The notes under the pieces: generated by a model
What the model was told of the DNA's origin: nothing
Databases searched by the model: none
Seen by the model: only the letters and a program-made list of their open reading frames with translations
Program-made: the position numbers and the translations under genes
Assembly (NCBI GenBank): GCA_020356305.1
Contig: CP070636.1
Location: forward strand, 341,713 to 347,832
DNA length: 6,120 nt
Source of the DNA: Candidatus Bathyarchaeota archaeon
GTDB taxonomy: Archaea; Thermoproteota; Bathyarchaeia; Bathyarchaeales; Bathyarchaeaceae
Reading direction: 5' to 3'
In this document: in pieces, positions 1 through 5,543 of the stretch
How the letters are laid out: each line of letters begins with the position of its first letter
How positions within the stretch are numbered: position 1 is the first letter of the stretch

Positions 1-260
1 AAGCCCTTCAGCGCGGCTGGGATGGGGTCTTAGTCTCAGGATGCCACCCGGGAGACTGCCACTACATCAGCGGAAACCTCGTGGCTAGAAGGAGATTCGC
101 TGTCCTGAAGGACCTACTTCAATACCTTGGGATTGAGCTTGGAAGGGTGAATTTCTCATGGGTCTCTGCTGCTGAAGGTGAGAAGTTTGCGAATGTTGTA
201 AAAGATGTGGTAGAAAAGGTGAAGGCGCTAGGGCCTGCCGAAAGACTGGTGAAGAGGTAG
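1..260 (+). CDS. mvhD: MvhD/FlxD-type hydrogenase iron-sulfur subunit, C-terminal part (5'-truncated by window edge)
   Basis: This is the last 85 codons of an open frame (first whole codon at 3, TAG at 258-260) that enters from the left edge. The residues GVLVSGCHPGDCHYISGN followed by a Leu-rich helix and the later WVSAAEGEKFANVV segment are the recognisable C-terminal half of the MvhD family. Two cysteines of the expected cluster-binding set are visible (codons at 42-44 and 57-59, in GCHPGDCHY); the N-terminal cysteines would lie outside the window. In methanogens MvhD is a small [2Fe-2S] protein that passes electrons from the hydrogenase to HdrA; in Flx systems the same protein, called FlxD, takes them from the NAD(P)H-oxidising Flx subunits. 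Here the following three genes are Flx-like, so the FlxD role is the better inference. It is the first visible gene of a tight operon; an hdrA just upstream is expected but not seen. Confidence 0.9.
   Translation, partial: ALQRGWDGVLVSGCHPGDCHYISGNLVARRRFAVLKDLLQYLGIELGRVNFSWVSAAEGEKFANVVKDVVEKVKALGPAERLVKR
254..258 (+). promoter_or_regulatory. Ribosome binding site of the flxC-like gene
   Basis: GAGGT lies 8 bp before the ATG at 267 and overlaps the first base of the mvhD stop codon. This supports the start at 267 and reinitiation or coupling between the two genes. Confidence 0.6.
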
Positions 261-266
261 TATCGT

Positions 267-1217
267 ATGGAAAACCTCGAAAACTCGATAAGAGAGGTCG
301 CCAAAAAGCTTCTCAGCGAGAAGAAAGCCGACCTGATAATTGGATACGAGCAAGGAACCCTGCCGCTTCGCACCACTCCTTGCTTCGTGGACAAAGTAGA
401 AGACGTTCAAAAGCTCGTTTGGAACGCAAGTTGCGACGCTAATCTTTCAAAGTACATAGTGGGCAGAACGGAAAAGGTAGGCGTCATCGCAAAAGGTTGT
501 GACACACGCTCAATAGCGGTTTGCACTGTTGAAAAACAGATCCCGAGGGAAAAAGTGGTTATCATAGGAGTCCCTTGTCTAGGCCTCATTGACAGAAAGA
601 AGGTAGAGAAAAAACTCGATGGCAGAGAGATCTTAGAAGCCACTGTTGAGGACGAGCAGATCAAGGTTAAGGGAGAAGGTTTCGAGTTTGTCTTACCGAA
701 AAGAGATTTCATTTGTGACTCATGCCTAACCTGCAGGCATAGAAATCCTCCTATTTACGACGTGTTTGTTGGGGAAAAAGTGCCTGAAACGCCTGAGGTC
801 AACGAGTTCGCTGAGGTTTCAGATCTTGAGTCGAAGTCGACGGAAGAAAGGTGGGCGCACTTCAAGGAAGAATTAAGCAAGTGCATCAGATGCTACGCTT
901 GTAGAAACGTTTGTCCGCTCTGCTACTGCAAGACGTGCTTCGTCGACCAGACGATGCCCGCGTGGTTCGGCAAAACGAACGACCTTTCAGACACGATGAT
1001 CTACCACATTGTCCGCGCCTTCCACATGGCCGGCAGATGCGTTGACTGCGGAGCATGCAGTCGAGCCTGCCCGATGGACATAAACTTGAGGGAGCTCGTG
1101 AAGAAAACCGAGAAGATCATGAAAGAACGGTACAACTACGAGGCGGGAGTCAGCCTAGAAGAGGTTCCCCCTTTGGGAGAGTTCGAGATGGATGACTCTC
1201 AGGAGTTCATTAAGTGA
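267..1217 (+). CDS. flxC: FlxC-like iron-sulfur protein (FrhB-like N-terminal domain plus HdrC-like double [4Fe-4S] domain)
   Basis: A 316-residue protein. Residues about 1-170 look like an FrhB/coenzyme-F420-hydrogenase-beta type domain, with VIAKGCDTRS (Cys78) and a short cysteine cluster CDSCLTC (Cys150, 153, 156). Residues 206-216 (Cys206, 209, 212, then Cys216-Pro) and 258-268 (Cys258, 261, 264, then Cys268-Pro) form two CX2CX2CX3CP motifs with the spacing of an HdrC-like dicluster ferredoxin. Extra cysteines at 219, 221 and 224 follow the first motif. The protein should be a cytoplasmic electron relay between FlxB/FlxA and MvhD/FlxD. Gene order D-C-B-A matches what I recall of the flx-hdr cluster of Desulfovibrio, so the FlxC name rests on synteny and architecture. 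The FrhB-like part does not prove F420 binding. Start chosen from the GAGGT at 254 and the 6-bp gap after mvhD. Common automatic labels would be 4Fe-4S dicluster protein or F420 hydrogenase beta-like. Confidence 0.82.
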   Translation: MENLENSIREVAKKLLSEKKADLIIGYEQGTLPLRTTPCFVDKVEDVQKLVWNASCDANLSKYIVGRTEKVGVIAKGCDTRSIAVCTVEKQIPREKVVIIGVPCLGLIDRKKVEKKLDGREILEATVEDEQIKVKGEGFEFVLPKRDFICDSCLTCRHRNPPIYDVFVGEKVPETPEVNEFAEVSDLESKSTEERWAHFKEELSKCIRCYACRNVCPLCYCKTCFVDQTMPAWFGKTNDLSDTMIYHIVRAFHMAGRCVDCGACSRACPMDINLRELVKKTEKIMKERYNYEAGVSLEEVPPLGEFEMDDSQEFIK

Positions 1218-2259
1218 AACGGCGGTATTTCAAATAATGTGGAAGGTTATAGAAAAAAGCAAAGTACCTATCCTCATAGAAGAGTTGACCAAAGAACATG
1301 AGGTTTTCGCGCCAGCTAAGGAGAAAAGTCTTATCTCCTTTGAAAGGTTCTCCTCTGGGAATGAAACTTATCTAGGCTTCAGGAACACAAAGAAGTCTCC
1401 TAAGGAGGTCTTCTTCCCACAAACCGAAATCTTGTTCACCTATAGAGTTGGAAAGAAAGGTGTAGAAATAAGAGAGGCCCCAGCCCCGAGAAGAAAGATG
1501 GTGTTACTAGGCGTCCGCCCATGCGATGCCAGAGGCTTCGTTTTGCTCGACAAGTTCTTCTCTTCTGGGGAACACAAAGATTCGTACTATTTAGAAAAGA
1601 GGGGGAACACGACTATAATCAGTTTGGCATGCAATCATCCTCTGAGCACGTGTTTCTGTACGTCAGTAGGAGGAAGCCCTTTCGGAAAAGAAGGCGTGGA
1701 CCTGCTTTTTCAAGATGTAAACGACAAGTATCTGATAGAAATTGTCACCGAAAAAGGAAAGAAGCTCACTGAAAAATTTCCGTGGTTGAAGAATGCAGAA
1801 AAAGCTGATATAGAGAAGGCAATGGAAATCTCCAAAGACGCTGAGAAATCCATTAGGTCTAAGGTATCTGTTGCAGGTGTGAGCGAGAAGCTTGACAGAG
1901 TGTTCGACTATCCAATATGGGATCGGATAAACCGCAAGTGCGTAGGTTGCGGGGTTTGCACCTACCTTTGTCCAACATGCTGCTGCTTCGATGTTCTGGA
2001 CGAAGAAACGGAAGAAGGAAAAAGAGTTAGAATCTGGGACTCGTGTCAGTTCCCCTGTTTCACATTACAGGGTTCTGGGCACGACCCTAGGCCTTCAGGA
2101 AAGGAGAGGATGAGGCAGAGGATCATGCATAAGTTCAACTACTTCGCTAAGAACTTCGGCGAAAGCTTCTGCGTGGGCTGTGGAAGATGTGTCAGGGAGT
2201 GTCCGGTCAACCTTGACATCAGAGAAGTTCTTGAGAAAATATCGACTAGGCAGGTGTAG
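1192..2259 (+). CDS. flxB: FlxB-like 4Fe-4S protein (sulfhydrogenase beta / AsrA-type)
   Basis: A 355-residue protein of the family that includes sulfhydrogenase beta subunits and anaerobic sulfite reductase subunit A. The N-terminal half carries GVRPCDARGF (Cys111) and ACNHPLSTCFCTSVGG (Cys147, 154, 156). The C-terminal third has two ferredoxin motifs: Cys250, 253, 256 and Cys260-Pro, then Cys327, 330, 333 and Cys337-Pro, with the family signature WDSC (282-285) between them. The expected role is to relay electrons between the flavin/[2Fe-2S] subunit encoded just downstream and the other iron-sulfur subunits. The ATG at 1192 gives a 26-bp overlap with the preceding gene, and GGGAGA at 1175-1180 is a plausible though rather distant SD. 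A second in-frame ATG at 1237 would leave a 19-bp gap and cannot be excluded. No catalytic sulfite reductase or hydrogenase gene is next to it, so a generic Flx electron-transfer role is preferred. Confidence 0.87.
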   Translation: MTLRSSLSETAVFQIMWKVIEKSKVPILIEELTKEHEVFAPAKEKSLISFERFSSGNETYLGFRNTKKSPKEVFFPQTEILFTYRVGKKGVEIREAPAPRRKMVLLGVRPCDARGFVLLDKFFSSGEHKDSYYLEKRGNTTIISLACNHPLSTCFCTSVGGSPFGKEGVDLLFQDVNDKYLIEIVTEKGKKLTEKFPWLKNAEKADIEKAMEISKDAEKSIRSKVSVAGVSEKLDRVFDYPIWDRINRKCVGCGVCTYLCPTCCCFDVLDEETEEGKRVRIWDSCQFPCFTLQGSGHDPRPSGKERMRQRIMHKFNYFAKNFGESFCVGCGRCVRECPVNLDIREVLEKISTRQV

Positions 2260-2268
2260 TAGCGGAAA

Positions 2269-3108
2269 ATGAGCAACCCGTATATCCCAAATCTCGCGGT
2301 TATCAGAAGGATCATAACAGAAAACGAAGTGAACGACATTAAGACGTTTGAGCTAGTTTTGCAGGACCCTGAAGCGATGAAGAACTTCAAGTATAAATGT
2401 GGACAGTTCGCGGAAGTCTCCGTCTTCGGCGCCGGAGAGTGCCCCATAGGCATAGCTTCATCCCCCACGGACGAAGACTGCATTCAATTCACCGTGAAAA
2501 GAGTTGGAGTTGTCACCACAGCCCTGCACAACAGCGAGAAAGGAGTAGTCATAGGGGTCAGGGGACCGTTCGGCAATGGTTTCCCACTTGAGAGAATGGA
2601 AGGTCACAATATCGTCATTGTCGGTGGAGGCTTCGCGTTTACAACGCTCAGGTCTCTAACCAAATTCATCCTTCACGAGGCCAACAGAGACAGATTCAAA
2701 GACTTAACGGTAATTTACGGAGCGCGCGACCCAGGCGAGCTCATCTACAAATATGACCTTGAAGCTTGGGGGAAGAGGGATGACATTAACCTTAACGTGA
2801 CCATAGACAGTGCTGTTCCCGGCTGGACTGGGCTGGTTGGCTTTGTCCCAGCCGTTCTCAAGGAGGTTGCCCCAAGCTCAGACAACGCTGTCTTGATTGT
2901 CTGCGGCCCACCTATAATGATAAGATTCACAATGCCAGTTATTAACGAACTAGGTTTCGCCCCTAAAGATGTCTTCTTATCCCTCGAGATGAAGATGAAA
3001 TGCGGCATCGGAAAGTGCGGAAGGTGCAACATCGGAAACAAGTTTGTCTGCAAAGATGGTCCGGTATTCACTTATGAAGAACTTCAGATGATGCCAAAAG
3101 AGCACTGA
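2269..3108 (+). CDS. flxA: FlxA-like FAD/NAD(P)-binding oxidoreductase with [2Fe-2S] cluster
   Basis: A 279-residue ferredoxin-NADP-reductase-fold protein, the normal length for sulfhydrogenase gamma (HydG) or FlxA subunits. Residues about 8-105 form the FAD-binding barrel, with GQFAEV at 45-50 and CPIGIASSP at 58-66 in the place of the flavin motif, and GPFGNGFP at 99-106. The NAD(P) Rossmann domain begins with VGGGFAFTTLRS (118-129) and contains CGPP at 212-215. The C-terminus has Cys245, 250, 253 and 261 (CX4CX2CX7C, ending VCKDGP), a dihydroorotate-dehydrogenase-B-type [2Fe-2S] site. It is predicted to oxidise NADH or NADPH and hand electrons to the FlxB/C clusters; which nucleotide it uses cannot be read here. 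It begins 9 bp after the flxB-like stop and is the last gene of the operon. The SD is weak (AGGTG at 2252 is 12 bp away), suggesting coupled translation. Confidence 0.88.
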   Translation: MSNPYIPNLAVIRRIITENEVNDIKTFELVLQDPEAMKNFKYKCGQFAEVSVFGAGECPIGIASSPTDEDCIQFTVKRVGVVTTALHNSEKGVVIGVRGPFGNGFPLERMEGHNIVIVGGGFAFTTLRSLTKFILHEANRDRFKDLTVIYGARDPGELIYKYDLEAWGKRDDINLNVTIDSAVPGWTGLVGFVPAVLKEVAPSSDNAVLIVCGPPIMIRFTMPVINELGFAPKDVFLSLEMKMKCGIGKCGRCNIGNKFVCKDGPVFTYEELQMMPKEH

Positions 3109-3238
3109 GCACTCAAATCGTGTTTCAAAACTTGTCGCCGTCTAGATAAAGGAGAATTAGAATCTGAAGAATAGTTAAACGGGTATAGAACGATGTAACT
3201 TGCCGATAGCGGAGGGGCTGTTCCAGATAGCAAAGACT

Positions 3239-3250
3239 ATTTTATTCTTT
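3239..3250 (+). terminator. Possible T-rich terminator of the flx operon
   Basis: ATTTTATTCTTT lies about 130 bp after the flxA stop, and a further run of six T is at 3328-3333. Archaeal transcription can end at such T-rich tracts without a hairpin, and no strong stem precedes this one. Assignment is tentative. Confidence 0.3.
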
Positions 3251-3279
3251 CGCAGGAGTGTGTTGGCGATTCTTGATGT

Positions 3280-3330
3280 CGCCGACTATGAGTTTATGGA
3301 AGTTTGGTGAGCACCGCCGATTATGACTTT
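3280..3330. repeat. Imperfect 16-bp direct repeat
   Basis: CGCCGACTATGAGTTT at 3280-3295 recurs as CGCCGATTATGACTTT at 3315-3330, 14 of 16 bases identical and offset by 35 bp. Shorter GCCG-containing pieces occur near 3136 and 3202 in the same intergenic region. Function unknown. Confidence 0.5.
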
Positions 3331-3344
3331 TTTCGAGGAATTGT

Positions 3345-3761
3345 CTAGCTTTCTTTTAAGAGACTTTTGTGCCATTCAACTGATGCGTTTGAGTCCATGA
3401 GTGCTTTCAATTCGGCGTCGAGGTTGCTGGGCGTTACTATTAGGAGCCATCCCTCGCCATATGGATCTTCGTTTAGGAGTTCTGGTTTGTTCGTTACTTC
3501 GTCGTTGACCTGTTCGATTGTGCCGCTTAAAGGCGCTATAAGGTCTGAAACCGCTTTCACGGATTCGACACTTCCGAAGGGCTCGTCTTGTGTGATTGTT
3601 CCACCTGCGCTTGGTAGTTCAGCGAACACAATTTCGCGGAGTTGTTTCTGTGCGTAGTCGGTTATGCCCATTCTTGCTTTTCCCTTTTCTATGCGGACCC
3701 AGAAGAATTCTTTGGAGTAGTGGAGTCCTTCAACAATTTCATAGTCATCTACTTTGACCAA
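3345..3761 (-). CDS. gcvH: Glycine cleavage system H protein (lipoyl carrier)
   Basis: A complete H protein of about 138 residues. The lipoylation motif GSVESVKAVSDL is intact, the acceptor lysine being residue 69 from the TTG start (72 from the upstream GTG). The N-terminal VDDYEIVEGLHYSKEFFWVRIE and the central MGITDYAQKQLREIVFAELP are typical of GcvH. The family carries the aminomethyl intermediate on a lipoyl arm between the P, T and L proteins; none of these is in the window. The start was set at TTG 3759-3761 because GAGGTG at 3768-3773 sits 6 bp before it. The GTG at 3768-3770 is part of that SD and would need a site one base away, but cannot be ruled out (it adds three residues). The gene is convergent with the flx operon and monocistronic. 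A lipoate-binding partner of an Hdr-like complex (LbpA type) is a speculative alternative. Confidence 0.93.
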   Translation of the reverse strand: MVKVDDYEIVEGLHYSKEFFWVRIEKGKARMGITDYAQKQLREIVFAELPSAGGTITQDEPFGSVESVKAVSDLIAPLSGTIEQVNDEVTNKPELLNEDPYGEGWLLIVTPSNLDAELKALMDSNASVEWHKSLLKES

Positions 3762-3767
3762 ACATTT

Positions 3768-3773
3768 CACCTC
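3768..3773 (-). promoter_or_regulatory. Ribosome binding site that decides the gcvH start
   Basis: On the - strand this reads GAGGTG, followed by 6 bp and then TTG. An ATG at 3763-3765 in another frame runs to a stop after six codons and is not the start. Confidence 0.6.
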
Positions 3774-3804
3774 TTTTGAAATAGCATATTAATGCAATGA
3801 CACG

Positions 3805-3814
3805 TTTTAAAATT
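3805..3814 (-). promoter_or_regulatory. Probable TATA box of gcvH
   Basis: On the - strand this reads AATTTTAAAA. A transcript starting about 25 bp downstream would have a leader of roughly 20 nt that includes the GAGGTG SD. Inferred from position and composition. Confidence 0.45.
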
Positions 3815-3834
3815 AACTATCCTGAGGTTTCAGG
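3815..3834 (-). terminator. Possible hairpin terminator of the AbrB-like gene, abutting the gcvH promoter
   Basis: On the - strand CCTGA-AACC-TCAGG (3821-3834) forms a 5-bp stem with a 4-nt loop and is followed by ATAGTTAATTTT, which is T-rich. It lies about 47 bp after the AbrB-like stop and runs directly into the gcvH TATA-like element. Confidence 0.35.
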
Positions 3835-3870
3835 GCAGTTAGCCACGTTTAGTCTAAGATGGAATATGGT

Positions 3871-3892
3871 CGCAAAGCGTTTAAGCCTTGCG
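3871..3892 (-). other. RNA hairpin across the AbrB-like stop codon
   Basis: On the - strand CGCAAGGC and GCTTTGCG flank a 6-nt loop TTAAAC and can form an 8-bp stem with a single G-U pair. The TAA stop (3881-3883) lies in the stem-loop. Could be an mRNA 3'-end structure. Confidence 0.4.
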
Positions 3893-4093
3893 AATGATGA
3901 CGGTTTTGCCTTCAATGGTAGCCTTTAGTTTCTCTTCTGCTTTGAATGGTAGCGAGGCTATGGCATTCTTTGGCACGTGTAGAAATTGATATTTGTTGAG
4001 TTTCGTTTTAAACTCTGTTACGATTTCTTCTTTGGCTTTCTCAGCGTGTAAGGCTTCGTCTGCTGGCTGTTCATCTGTTTTCTTCTTCTCCAT
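3881..4093 (-). CDS. Small AbrB/SpoVT-like (swapped-hairpin) protein
   Basis: A 70-residue basic protein. Residues 1-30 are charged and Lys/Glu-rich (MEKKKTDEQPADEAL and on). Residues about 31-70, with KYQFLHVPKNAIASL followed by KAEEKLKATIEGKTVIIRK, resemble the AbrB/MazE swapped-hairpin domain: beta strand, a V-P-K turn, a short helix, then a loop and a final strand. Such domains bind DNA as dimers in transition-state regulators and antitoxins. No toxin gene is adjacent, so a regulator is the better guess, at modest confidence. The frame stays open upstream to an ATG at 4195, but the start here is ATG 4091-4093 because a GGAGGA at 4099-4104 sits 5 bp before it. The upstream extension is hydrophobic (MLWFMVIFLFAAC) and has no SD. 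Confidence 0.7.
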   Translation of the reverse strand: MEKKKTDEQPADEALHAEKAKEEIVTEFKTKLNKYQFLHVPKNAIASLPFKAEEKLKATIEGKTVIIRKA

Positions 4094-4098
4094 CTTAT

Positions 4099-4104
4099 TC
4101 CTCC
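4099..4104 (-). promoter_or_regulatory. Strong ribosome binding site of the AbrB-like gene
   Basis: GGAGGA on the - strand, 5 bp before ATG 4093. It is the best SD in the window and decides in favour of the 70-residue product. Confidence 0.75.
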
Positions 4105-4140
4105 TTGACGTTTTTACAAGAAGAAATTTGGGCTTTCTCA

Positions 4141-4148
4141 TTAAAAAA
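4141..4148 (-). promoter_or_regulatory. Possible TATA box of the AbrB-like gene, or T-tract terminator of the upstream membrane-protein gene
   Basis: On the - strand this reads TTTTTTAA, about 50 bp before the ATG at 4093 and about 50 bp after the stop at 4199. A start 25 bp downstream would give a leader of about 25 nt. Either role, or both, is possible. Confidence 0.35.
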
Positions 4149-4198
4149 GGCTTGTAGCAGGCTGCAAATAGGAAAATAACCATGAACCAAAGCATTCA

Positions 4199-5314
4199 TT
4201 AGTTGAGAGAAAGTCTCCTGTTTTCCAGAATCCTAAATTTCCTTATTGTGTCTATTGGTAAACCGACATCAAGAAACATCCAGACGAAGACTGCTCGTAT
4301 CCAATGGGTGTTTAGGAAATATTCTGAGTTCACTCCGATTCTAGCAAAGCCCATGCCATTTACTAAGACTGAGAAGGTTGCTGTCTTGCCAATGCCTAAG
4401 ATTATTGTTCTCCTTATATTAACGAACGGTACATTATAGAAGATTCTTCCTTTCTGCCCCCAAGGACCGTAGTATTCAATGAATTCAGTTATTGGAGAAT
4501 GTACCCTATTGATGGTTCCCAGATAGTTCTTGACAGACGCCCAGTCAAGACTGCTCGAAATGTTCAGAAAAACACCAGAAAGCAGCGTCTCTGTAAGATC
4601 GTGACATTCTTCTTTGGTGAGATTGGGAAAAAACTCGCATAATCTGGATTGATACCAATCTTCGGGAGATTCGGTAGGCCGCTGGATATATGCACTAATT
4701 GGAACTGCATGATCAAACAAGGTTTCGTCTCCTGTCTTTAGGCAGATGTGTAGGGTGTCTCCCCAGTCTGAAAGGACCCAGATTTTTTCGGATGGAGCTA
4801 ATTTCATATAAGGGAACCAGCCCGTAGAAAGAGATGCAGGATTGTAGGTAACATCGTATCCTTTGGCTTGAGCGCGTGAACACAAAGCCTGTAGATCAAT
4901 GGAATCAGTTATTTGAGCACTAGTGTGATCTCTGTAGTAGCCGAAGTAGCCTGCGAAATCGTCCTCGTGCACCAGTATTAGAGAAGAACAGAGCGGTATA
5001 AGAATTGGAATGGAAACAATCAGTGTCATCATTAGAGGAGCGAATTTGGACGATTTTCTCTTGAGAAGCATCGTTCTAAAGATCACTCGCCCTATCTCGA
5101 AAATCATCGCTCCCATATAGAGAACGGCTGCAACCAAGAATAGTTGGAAGACTGTCCAAATTGAGAAAACATGGTCATACATGTGATAATATGAAAAGAT
5201 TAGGTCTGCGATGTAGAAGAAGCCGTATAACCCTAGGACCACGGCGACTGCAGCCATGATCCTGTTCATATACGGCGTTAGCCGATTTGAAGAGTCCAAT
5301 ATCATTACCCACAT
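4199..5314 (-). CDS. Unrecognised membrane protein with three N-terminal helices and a large external domain
   Basis: A 371-residue protein whose family I do not recognise. Three hydrophobic segments are visible at about 19-40, 50-75 and 92-115. The loop at 80-90 is strongly basic (RTMLLKRKSSK), so by the positive-inside rule it is cytoplasmic and residues from about 116 on should face outside. That outer region is rich in Trp, Tyr and acidic residues, has several Cys (for example in QALCSRA, RLCEFF, KEECHD) and two possible N-glycosylation sequons (NLT, NIS). A further hydrophobic stretch near residues 339-358 (WIRAVFVWMFLDVGL) could be a membrane-return or amphipathic segment. The ATG at 5314 is directly preceded by an in-frame TAA; a second ATG at 5303-5305 is an alternative. 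No good SD is seen. It is followed on the same strand by the AbrB-like gene, but the strong SD and TATA-like element there suggest separate expression. Confidence 0.75.
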   Translation of the reverse strand: MWVMILDSSNRLTPYMNRIMAAVAVVLGLYGFFYIADLIFSYYHMYDHVFSIWTVFQLFLVAAVLYMGAMIFEIGRVIFRTMLLKRKSSKFAPLMMTLIVSIPILIPLCSSLILVHEDDFAGYFGYYRDHTSAQITDSIDLQALCSRAQAKGYDVTYNPASLSTGWFPYMKLAPSEKIWVLSDWGDTLHICLKTGDETLFDHAVPISAYIQRPTESPEDWYQSRLCEFFPNLTKEECHDLTETLLSGVFLNISSSLDWASVKNYLGTINRVHSPITEFIEYYGPWGQKGRIFYNVPFVNIRRTIILGIGKTATFSVLVNGMGFARIGVNSEYFLNTHWIRAVFVWMFLDVGLPIDTIRKFRILENRRLSLN

Positions 5315-5483
5315 TTAGAATGTTCATGTTCCACTAAACGGGATGACCTCTTCCAATTCATATACGGGTTATCTTCCTTAAATCGTTGATGCAACCCCAA
5401 ATGGAACAAAAACCAAGGTATTCGTGCTAAGAGAGCATATTGGTCTTTAACCCTTTAGTTATTTTCCTACTGCCACGTTCACG

Positions 5484-5543
5484 AATTAAGATGTAAGTTA
5501 ATTTTCTGCATACGTATGCACAGAATTAAGTTCCATCTTAATT
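5484..5543. repeat. 60-bp near-perfect palindrome with nested dyads
   Basis: Two 30-bp arms meet with no spacer between 5513 and 5514 and match at 26 of 30 positions. The centre TGCATACGTATGCA (5507-5520) is a perfect 14-bp palindrome. Each arm also holds its own smaller dyad: AATTAA-N8-TTAATT in the left arm, and AATTAAG-N6-CTTAATT in the right arm. The flanks extend the symmetry: TCACG at 5479-5483 against CGTGA at 5546-5550. It lies about 170 bp before the membrane-protein start and 105 bp after the 115-residue gene. It could be a multi-site operator, a cruciform-forming element or a remnant of a mobile element; sequence alone does not decide. Confidence 0.85.

Larger units (their letters stand above)
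3109..3344. other. Non-coding interval between convergent flxA and gcvH
   Basis: No convincing gene lies in these 236 bp. The stretch holds the T-rich tracts and direct repeat listed separately. An SD-like AAAGGAGAA near 3148 is not followed by a usable reading frame. The segment TTGGCGA (from 3263) can pair with TCGCCGA around a 9-nt loop, with one G-T pair. Confidence 0.5.

Noticed and set aside
267..2259. Anaerobic sulfite reductase (AsrABC) or sulfhydrogenase operon
   Set aside because: The subunits are related, but no siroheme sulfite reductase or NiFe hydrogenase gene is present and the MvhD gene points to Hdr.
2745..3071. 108-codon - strand open frame within flxA
   Set aside because: It lies wholly antisense to the conserved FlxA nucleotide and [2Fe-2S] domains.
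3148..3178. SD-like AAAGGAGAA suggesting a small gene
   Set aside because: No ATG, GTG or TTG at proper spacing opens a frame of useful length.
3280..3330. CRISPR array
   Set aside because: Only two imperfect 16-bp copies, with no further regular units and no cas genes.
3367..3657. 96-codon + strand open frame opposite gcvH
   Set aside because: It is the antisense shadow of a clear H protein and has no family features.
4094..4195. Hydrophobic N-terminal extension of the AbrB-like protein (ATG at 4195)
   Set aside because: No SD precedes 4195, whereas GGAGGA lies 5 bp before the internal ATG at 4093; the extension is unlike AbrB-type proteins.
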